From Gammaproteobacteria bacterium (lineage in GTDB: Bacteria; Pseudomonadota; Gammaproteobacteria; GCA-001735895), in NCBI GenBank assembly GCA_027293245.1, contig JAPUFZ010000048.1, forward strand, positions 1-5,800: a stretch of DNA of 5,800 nucleotides. The letters run 5' to 3'. Both the position numbers and the translations under genes were made by a program. The notes beneath the pieces were generated by a model, which saw only the letters and a program-made list of their open reading frames with translations, searched no databases and was not told where the DNA came from. Within the stretch, counting starts at the first letter, position 1. Every line of letters begins with the position of its first letter. This document shows, one piece after another, positions 1 through 4,134 of the stretch.

Positions 1-26
1 AGGGTACCGCTGCGACCGTATCACAT

Positions 27-479
27 GTGGGACGACGTGCGGGCGATGCGAGTGGTGCCAGGGTTCTCGTGATTGATGACGATCGCAGGATGTGCAGATT
101 AGTTACGACCCTGCTTGAGGAAGATGGAATCCTTGTCATGACTGCATACACGGGCAGCGCCGGCCTCGCGCTCGCTCGGGAGCGACGTTTCGACCTTGTC
201 CTGCTCGATATTGGCTTACCAGACGCGGACGGCTTCTCCCTGTGTAGACAGCTGTGTGCAGACGCTGCCACACAAGAGGTTCCGGTGATTTTTCTGACTG
301 CCCGGGAGACTGCGGGCGACGAGGCACGTGGACTCGGCGAGGGCGCCATCGATTTCATTCGTAAGCCGGTGCAGCCGGATATTCTGCGCATTCGAGTGCG
401 CAATCACCTGGCGCTCAAAATGCAGCGAGATCAGCTCATGCGGATGAGCAACGTCGACGGACTGACCGAGACGCGCTGA
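27..479 (+). CDS. Receiver-domain response regulator with its GGDEF output domain cut off
   Basis: The protein is a CheY-like phosphoreceiver of 150 residues from a GTG start. The acidic pocket is D17-D19 after strand VLVI, the phospho-acceptor is D61 in LVLLDIGLPDADG, the switch Thr is T91 in FLTA, and the conserved Lys is K113 in RKP. A linker helix follows (about 117-140), and residues 140-147 (MSNVDGLT) match the opening of a GGDEF diguanylate cyclase domain (usual form LSxxDGLTGLxNRR). The frame then stops at TGA three codons later, so the roughly 160-residue cyclase domain is missing and no c-di-GMP synthesis is expected. Either it is a pseudogene or it survives as a stand-alone receiver. 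The frame is open up to the left edge of the window and GTG 27 has no clear ribosome binding site, so the real start may lie upstream. No partner histidine kinase is visible. Confidence 0.8.
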   Translation: MGRRAGDASGARVLVIDDDRRMCRLVTTLLEEDGILVMTAYTGSAGLALARERRFDLVLLDIGLPDADGFSLCRQLCADAATQEVPVIFLTARETAGDEARGLGEGAIDFIRKPVQPDILRIRVRNHLALKMQRDQLMRMSNVDGLTETR

Positions 480-486
480 ACCAATA

Positions 487-524
487 TGGGCTGGTTATCA
501 CCACCTGACCACGGTGATGGCCCA
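487..524 (+). terminator. Possible weak terminator hairpin after the truncated regulator
   Basis: TGGGC (487-491) and ATCACC (497-502) pair with GGTGAT (513-518) and GCCCA (520-524), leaving a 5-nt bulge on the left, a 1-nt bulge on the right and a 10-nt loop. The hairpin lies 8 nt after the stop codon. The following bases (TTTAATAATG) give only a short T run, so intrinsic termination is possible but not convincing. Confidence 0.3.
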
Positions 525-709
525 TTTAATAATGTGTAGCTTTTCTTATTGATCAGATACAGCTGTGTTGCTGTGTGCTATGTAGCCAGTTCTGAAAAAC
601 ACATCAACTTATCAGGATATGCCGGATTCAAACTCATTTCTCTTTTTACATCATAAAGGCCTTTTGGAGCCGGTGTGACCTTGGGTGATAAAGTCAAAAA
701 GGAGACCTG

Positions 710-757
710 ATGGCGCGTATCCATATTATAGAACGTACTGCTTATAGCGCCATTTGA
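710..757 (+). CDS. Possible 15-residue small ORF behind a strong Shine-Dalgarno sequence
   Basis: AAAAAGGAG ends at 704, five bases before an ATG at 710, which is an unusually good ribosome binding site for this region. The frame encodes MARIHIIERTAYSAI and then TGA. TGGCGC (711-716) and GCGCCA (747-752) form a perfect 6-bp inverted repeat around the coding bases, so the start region could fold. I do not recognise the peptide. It could be a leader peptide, the N-terminal remnant of a lost gene, or chance. Confidence 0.22.
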   Translation: MARIHIIERTAYSAI

Positions 758-923
758 ATATTTTTCTCTTCGAGATGGATTGATTTTATCCTGTTATGTA
801 CCCTCGTTAGCGAAAATGGGTGGTTGCCTTAAAGTTATTGCCGAAATATTTTGATTATGATCATAGACTTAAAATGAGTATCCCAAATTGGCGCTTTACT
901 CATTCCCCATCCAACACGCAACG

Positions 924-1013
924 ACCGGTATCGCTTGCCATTGCCGGTAGCCTCATAGGAATGACTCGATTTCCTTGATTCTAGCTACCTAGAATTGAAC
1001 TGTGAATGGCAAG
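924..1013. other. Candidate multi-branched structured element
   Basis: A perfect 9-bp inverted repeat, CTTGCCATT (934-942) with AATGGCAAG (1005-1013), encloses two smaller hairpins. These are AGGAA/TTCCT (957-961 with 971-975) and ATTCTAG-CTAC-CTAGAAT (978-995), the latter a perfect 7-bp stem with a 4-nt loop that extends by wobble pairs to about 975-998. ACCGG (924-928) and CCGGT (944-948) offer an alternative pairing across the left closing arm. The nesting resembles a small structured RNA or a decayed mobile element end. No known RNA family is recognised and strand is unknown. Confidence 0.3.
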
Positions 1014-1068
1014 TTAGGGCACGTTAGAGCCGTCCATAATTGAATCACGAATGGCTGCTATCTTAGAG
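994..1068. repeat. Two imperfect direct repeat units
   Basis: Unit one (994-1029) and unit two (1039-1068) share the blocks ATTGAA, GAATGGC and TTAGAG in the same order. ATTGAA and GAATGGC are separated by exactly four differing bases in each unit (CTGT and TCAC). The spacing to the last block differs (13 versus 7 nt). This may be a degenerate tandem duplication; chance similarity is not excluded. Confidence 0.25.
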
Positions 1069-1095
1069 TAGGTTTCTAATAGGAACTAATTCAAG

Positions 1096-1139
1096 AATAA
1101 TTCCCAGGAGCAGACATTCGCGGGATAATTATTTGCTCC
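1096..1139. other. Interleaved inverted repeats (mutually exclusive or pseudoknotted stems)
   Basis: AATAATTCCC (1096-1105) can pair with GGG-AT-AATTATT (1122-1133, 2-nt bulge). GGAGCA (1107-1112) can pair with TGCTCC (1134-1139). The arms alternate A-B-A'-B', so the two stems either exclude each other or form a pseudoknot. The final arm runs directly into the long palindrome at 1139. No regulated gene follows closely, so a switch function is speculative. Confidence 0.2.
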
Positions 1140-1249
1140 CGATTTCGGCACATTATAGATACTCACACCCGCTCTCACTGACAGATACCTGACAGCTTTA
1201 CCAGTATGGTCGAGAGTGGGTATGAGTATCTATATAGGGCACAAACCGG
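1139..1249. repeat. 111-bp palindromic element, MITE-like
   Basis: Two 38-base arms (1139-1176 and the reverse complement of 1212-1249) are identical at 30 of 38 positions, with a perfect 12-base core TATAGATACTCA. They flank a 35-base centre that holds a smaller stem (ATACCTG with CAGTAT). As RNA or single-stranded DNA this would be one long hairpin. The best-conserved arms begin next to TA dinucleotides on both sides, as in MITEs mobilised by IS630/Tc1-mariner transposases, which duplicate TA; this is suggestive only. No transposase is present. A stable noncoding RNA or a very strong bidirectional terminator is an alternative. Confidence 0.5.
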
Positions 1250-1271
1250 CCTATCACCATTTCAGTCATTG

Positions 1272-1315
1272 TTCGGTTGCTCATTGGGCCTAAGCAGCCG
1301 TTCGAGAGAACCGAA
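1272..1315. repeat. Hairpin with two alternative pairings
   Basis: TTCGGTT (1272-1278) pairs perfectly with AACCGAA (1309-1315). The overlapping CGGTTGCT (1274-1281) can instead pair with AGCAGCCG (1293-1300) with a single G-T wobble. It lies 22 bases after the long palindrome and may be part of the same structured segment. Confidence 0.25.
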
Positions 1316-1350
1316 ATATTCCTGCTAAGTAGTCTCTGATCGGCACTTAG

Positions 1351-1560
1351 CCGTCATTCTGCAGCCAGCGCAAATGCAATAGGAGTTCACCTAAGCTAAG
1401 AATCAAAGCACGTCGAGATGTTATCCGGACGATTGTTGATGTGTATTACGGACGTGGACAGGAAATACTGGATCAGAGGCATGCTATTAAATTAAACACC
1501 TTGGCCATGCGCCGAAAGATGTATTACGATAACCGAAATAATTTAAACCTGATGGGCTGA
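1351..1560 (+). other. Unrecognised open frame without a proper start
   Basis: The frame is open for 69 codons between TAG (1348-1350) and TGA (1558-1560). The translated text is strongly basic and reads like real protein in its second half, for example RRDVIRTIVDVYYGRGQEI and then NTLAMRRKMYYDNRNNLN. There is no ATG before 1507; GTG 1441 would give 39 residues. An AGGAG at 1381-1385 is not followed by a usable start codon at normal spacing. I do not recognise the family. It is most likely the C-terminal remnant of a lost gene, or a chance frame. Confidence 0.22.
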
Positions 1561-1572
1561 ACTGTCTCTTAA

Positions 1573-1797
1573 ATCAGGACGCCATCTGTCCAGATTGGTT
1601 TGACGACGTACAGTCTGCACTTGTGTCCCGAGGGCGCGGCTTGCCTGGTGGCACTGGAAATAGAGCGGAAAAATGGGCGGGTTGGACCGGATGACCGGGT
1701 CGTTGTTTTCAATTCGTCCAGCGGTCTGAAATATCCAATGCCGTCGATGAAACAAAGTTTGAAAAAGGGAGATCAGGTAGATTACTCGATTTTCTAG
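1573..1797 (+). pseudogene. thrC: Threonine synthase, C-terminal fragment only
   Basis: About 75 codons remain open after an in-frame TAA (1570-1572). From TTG 1600 the text reads LHLCPEGAACLVALEIERK, then PDDRVVVFNSSSGLKYP, which is the C-terminal signature of PLP-dependent threonine synthase (usual form CPEGAATVAAL, then PDDRVVVFNTGSGLKYP). Threonine synthase converts O-phosphohomoserine to threonine and is normally over 350 residues. Everything upstream of this end, including the PLP-lysine and the phosphate-binding glycine loop, is absent, and no matching text was seen in the other frames before it. The TTG at 1600 has no ribosome binding site. It converges with the aminotransferase gene, whose end lies 59 bp away. 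It may come from a paralogous threonine synthase-like enzyme rather than the biosynthetic one. Expression as a functional protein is unlikely. Confidence 0.75.
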
Positions 1798-1856
1798 TTT
1801 AGATTCGGTTAACAACTTTTCTGATGAAGCTATTACCTTTATCTGGTCCAGGGTGT

Positions 1857-3176
1857 TTAAGGTATCGGTTTCGCTAGCGCATCGACACACTCTTTCAACG
1901 CCTGATCGAGTATGCTAAGCGCCCGGTCAATCTCATCGTTAGACACTGTCAACGGCGGCGCAATACGCCATACCGCACCGCGTTCAGGCCGACGCCGGAT
2001 ATTCATTGAAAGGCCAAGTTCAAAACATCGCGAGGTAGTCAACTCGCCTAACTCGTGGTGGGGAGAACGCGATTTACGGTCGCGAACCAGTTCGACACCG
2101 AGCAATAGACCGACTCCGCGGACGTCACCGATCACCTCGTGACGTTGCTGCAATTCTTCCAGTCCGGATCGCAAATAAGCGCCTTTTTCGCGGGCTTTGT
2201 CGATTAGATTTTCGTTACGAATGGTATTCAACACGGCCAAACCGACATGGGCCATCAGCGGGTCAGAGACATGGCTGGTGTAAAAGGTGAATCCTTTTTC
2301 GTGCACTTCGTGTTCGATGCCATCGGTGGTTATCGTTGCGGCAATCGGCAGGCCACCACCCATAGTCTTGGAGGTGGTCATGATATCCGGCACGACGCCA
2401 TGATACACAGCGCCGAATGTTTCGCCGAGACGACCGAAGGCTGTTTGAGCCTCGTCGAATATCAACAGCATGCCGCGTTCATCCGCTGCCCGCCGTAAGC
2501 CTTCCATAAAACACTTTGGTGGCACCAGAACCCCACCCGCGCTTATTATCGGCTCGACTATAATCGCCGCCGGGCTACCCCGGGATTGCATATCATACAT
2601 TTTTAAGCCGAATTCCAGGCAAGCCATTGCCGACTCTTGTTCGTTAGCTCCTGGGATTAACGGTCGATAGGCATAGGGTTCGGGGATAACGTAGACTCCA
2701 GGCACAGGCGGCCCGTAACCTCGCCGATCGCTCGCAAACGAAGCCGATGCCGCACCACTCGTCACGCCATGCCAGGAGCCACCAACCGCCAGTACTTCGT
2801 AGCCACCGGTATACAGCTTGGCCATTCGCAGTGCGGCTTCATTACTTTCCGATCCTGTATTGATGAACAATGATTTTTTCAGGGGCTCGGGCAACCAGTC
2901 CTGGGCCAGGGTTAGTCCCAGCTCGGCTACCACTTCCGGAATCATACCGGAAAACATGTGCAAGGCCTGACTGCCGGCCTCGTTCATAGCGGCAAGAATG
3001 GCAGGGTGATTGTGGCCAATGGTTGCGCACATTTGCCCGGAGGTAAAATCCAGGATTTCACGGCCTGTATCGTCTATGACAACAGAACCCTTTGCGCTGG
3101 AAAACAGATTTTCAAATCTATCGCCACCGTAACGGATGAGATACTCGATTGAGGCCTGGCGTAGATCAGGATTCAT
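1857..3176 (-). CDS. Class III PLP aminotransferase, 2,2-dialkylglycine decarboxylase-like
   Basis: This is a 439-residue fold-type I PLP enzyme of full family length. Landmarks in order: YLIRYGGD (12-19), DFTSGQM (43-49), the phosphate-binding NTGSESNEAA (106-115), SWHG (134-137), EPII (208-211), DEAQ (241-244, the Asp that pairs with the pyridine nitrogen), SK270TMGGGLP with the Schiff-base Lys, DVRGVGLLLG (351-360), and WRIAPPLTVS with R404. The text closely follows Burkholderia 2,2-dialkylglycine decarboxylase DgdA, which decarboxylates and transaminates dialkylglycines such as 2-aminoisobutyrate using pyruvate. Q48, W135, K270 and R404 correspond to DgdA Q52, W138, K272 and R406. The Ser-Ser pair near DgdA 214-215 appears here as Ser-Ala (212-213), so substrate choice may differ. 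It is the third gene of the minus-strand set. ATG 3176 has GAGAGG ten bases upstream. It is cytosolic with no signal peptide. The family is certain, the substrate is not. Confidence 0.9.
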   Translation of the reverse strand: MNPDLRQASIEYLIRYGGDRFENLFSSAKGSVVIDDTGREILDFTSGQMCATIGHNHPAILAAMNEAGSQALHMFSGMIPEVVAELGLTLAQDWLPEPLKKSLFINTGSESNEAALRMAKLYTGGYEVLAVGGSWHGVTSGAASASFASDRRGYGPPVPGVYVIPEPYAYRPLIPGANEQESAMACLEFGLKMYDMQSRGSPAAIIVEPIISAGGVLVPPKCFMEGLRRAADERGMLLIFDEAQTAFGRLGETFGAVYHGVVPDIMTTSKTMGGGLPIAATITTDGIEHEVHEKGFTFYTSHVSDPLMAHVGLAVLNTIRNENLIDKAREKGAYLRSGLEELQQRHEVIGDVRGVGLLLGVELVRDRKSRSPHHELGELTTSRCFELGLSMNIRRRPERGAVWRIAPPLTVSNDEIDRALSILDQALKECVDALAKPIP

Positions 3177-3191
3177 GCGATACTGGCCTCT

Positions 3192-3263
3192 CTAGACAAC
3201 TATGTTGTCGGTTAGGATTGGCGCCAAAACCATCTGCTTTTCGATATCAAAGCCTGATTTCAT
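3192..3263 (-). CDS. Possible 23-residue small ORF between dehydrogenase and aminotransferase
   Basis: ATG 3263 lies two bases after the dehydrogenase stop (TGA-AT-ATG), which would allow translational coupling. The frame reads MKSGFDIEKQMVLAPILTDN and ends IVV at TAG 3194-3192. That stop touches the aminotransferase ribosome binding site, 15 bases before its start. The layout would suit a coupling or leader peptide. There is no strong independent ribosome binding site and the peptide is unrecognised, so it may be chance. Confidence 0.22.
   Translation of the reverse strand: MKSGFDIEKQMVLAPILTDNIVV
3195..3209. promoter_or_regulatory. Perfect 15-bp palindrome, possible operator for the aminotransferase
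   Basis: GACAAC-TAT-GTTGTC is a perfect 6-bp inverted repeat with a 3-bp centre. It ends 19 bases upstream of the aminotransferase start and sits just before its Shine-Dalgarno sequence. The size and symmetry suit a dimeric repressor, for example of GntR type, but no such regulator is present in the window. It could also act in RNA as a small hairpin that affects translation. Confidence 0.35.
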
Positions 3264-3265
3264 AT

Positions 3266-4021
3266 TCACCACATACTTCCCAGGGCCACGGTTATGGCCT
3301 CCCCGTTGACGCCACTGGATTCTTCGGATGCCAGGAAGGCGATCACCTCGGCCACTTCTTCGGGTGTCACCACCCGACCCGCCGGGTAGTGCGAAGCTCT
3401 TTCTGCCCATACCTCGTCCGGGGAGATACCACGTTGTTCGGCTTCGGCTGCGGCCGATTTCTCAGCCATTGGAGTTCGCACCCAGCCGGGCAGCACTGCA
3501 TTGGAAGTCACGTTATACGCCCCGGCATCCTGGGCCACCGAGCGCATCAGGCCCAGAATGCCGTGCTTTGAACTGTTGTAAGCGCTGCCGGCGTATTCCG
3601 CCACCTGTCCGGCAGTCGAACTGGTGAACACAAGCCGGCCGTAACCCTTTTCAATCATGCCTTCGACAACAAGCCGTGACAGGAAAAACGGGCCATCCAG
3701 GTTGATGCGCATCGTTTCGCGCCAAAGCTCCGGCTCCTGTTCCCAGATCACCCGCTCCTGGGCCGAGCCAACACCGTGATTGCATACCAGAATTTCAATC
3801 GGGCCCAGACGATCCTGTGTTTCCTCCACCGCAAGGGTACAACCGTCAGGTGTACCCAGATCCGCCACGATATAGTCCAGGCCCAGCGTCTGTAATTCAT
3901 TCTCGCTACGCGCAACGGCCATCACGCGTGCACCGCGTGAAGCCAGCAGCCCGGCCGCCACCTGCCCGATTCCTCGACCTGCACCCGTTACCAGTGCCAC
4001 CCGTCCTTCTACGCCCGGCAT
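3266..4021 (-). CDS. Short-chain dehydrogenase/reductase (classical SDR)
   Basis: The protein is 251 residues, the usual length of a classical SDR. The Rossmann glycine motif is TGAGRGIG (12-19); AR at 37-38 after the second strand favours NADP(H) over NAD(H). DL (54-55), NHG (81-83, a variant of NAG) and N107 follow. The catalytic set is S135, Y148 and K152 (YNSSK), then the LPGWVRTPM segment (177-185) after the sixth strand. The C-terminus ends ALGSMW. It should oxidise an alcohol or reduce a carbonyl in the cytosol; the substrate is not evident. ATG 4021 has GGGAG six bases upstream, an excellent site. It is the middle gene between pta and the aminotransferase, so it may act on the carbonyl product of the latter. 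A 3-oxoacyl-ACP reductase role is possible by family but less likely, given that no fatty-acid genes are nearby. Confidence 0.9.
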   Translation of the reverse strand: MPGVEGRVALVTGAGRGIGQVAAGLLASRGARVMAVARSENELQTLGLDYIVADLGTPDGCTLAVEETQDRLGPIEILVCNHGVGSAQERVIWEQEPELWRETMRINLDGPFFLSRLVVEGMIEKGYGRLVFTSSTAGQVAEYAGSAYNSSKHGILGLMRSVAQDAGAYNVTSNAVLPGWVRTPMAEKSAAAEAEQRGISPDEVWAERASHYPAGRVVTPEEVAEVIAFLASEESSGVNGEAITVALGSMW

Positions 4022-4068
4022 AAAACACTCCCGTTTCGATGACTAATCCAAGTTTCCAATAGTGTATC

Positions 4069-4121
4069 CTGTAATTGCTTATTGTGCTTATTGTAATCTG
4101 AACCCAATTACAGTTTAGATT
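4069..4121. promoter_or_regulatory. Repeat-rich intergenic site upstream of the dehydrogenase gene
   Basis: The 113-bp gap between pta and the dehydrogenase holds several overlapping repeats. CTGTAATTG (4069-4077) and CAATTACAG (4105-4113) are a perfect 9-bp inverted repeat. GCTTATTGT occurs twice in perfect tandem (4077-4085, 4086-4094). AATCTGAAC (4095-4103) pairs with GTTTAGATT (4113-4121) except for one base. TGTAAT occurs at 4070 and 4092, 22 bp apart (two helical turns), and inverted at 4107. This pattern suits a regulator-binding region, or an RNA hairpin within the transcript. On the minus strand TACAAT could serve as a -10 box, but no good -35 box accompanies it. Confidence 0.4.
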
Positions 4122-4134
4122 CACAGTGCCGGGT

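Larger units (their letters stand above)
525..1350. other. AT-rich noncoding stretch, rich in inverted repeats
   Basis: No reading frame in this stretch has both convincing length and recognisable protein content on either strand. Base composition is clearly more AT-rich than the flanking genes. It contains several inverted repeats, listed separately, most of them between 920 and 1320, plus a small ORF at 710-757. I see no tRNA, rRNA, CRISPR repeat or transposase remnant. It looks like a decayed or inserted segment between two broken genes. Confidence 0.6.

Noticed and set aside
856..865. Palindrome TATGATCATA
   Set aside because: A 10-base AT-rich palindrome alone, without promoter context or a following gene, is not enough to call an operator.
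1000..1030. Integron attC-like boxes (GTTAGGG, GTTAGAG)
   Set aside because: They lack the final pyrimidine of GTTRRRY, there is no matching RYYYAAC partner, and no integrase is present.
841..1320. Exact direct repeat CCGAAATATT at 841-850 and 1311-1320
   Set aside because: A 10-base match within about 1.3 kb of AT-rich sequence is expected by chance, and the flanks do not extend it, so it is not a convincing target site duplication.
480..1570. CRISPR array, tRNA or rRNA in the gene-poor stretch
   Set aside because: No regularly spaced identical repeats, no cloverleaf with a GGTTCGA-type T arm, and no rRNA-like sequence could be seen.
1798..1856. Intrinsic terminator between the converging thrC fragment and aminotransferase
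   Set aside because: No GC-rich stem followed by a T run is visible on either strand in this 59-bp gap.
1543..1890. A 115-codon minus-strand frame across the thrC fragment
   Set aside because: It is antisense to the clear threonine synthase text and overlaps the aminotransferase end; its translation shows no recognisable motif.
3149..4023. Several plus-strand frames of 68-140 codons opposite the dehydrogenase
   Set aside because: They are shadows of the GC-rich SDR coding sequence on the other strand, rich in Pro/Arg/Ser and without domain text.
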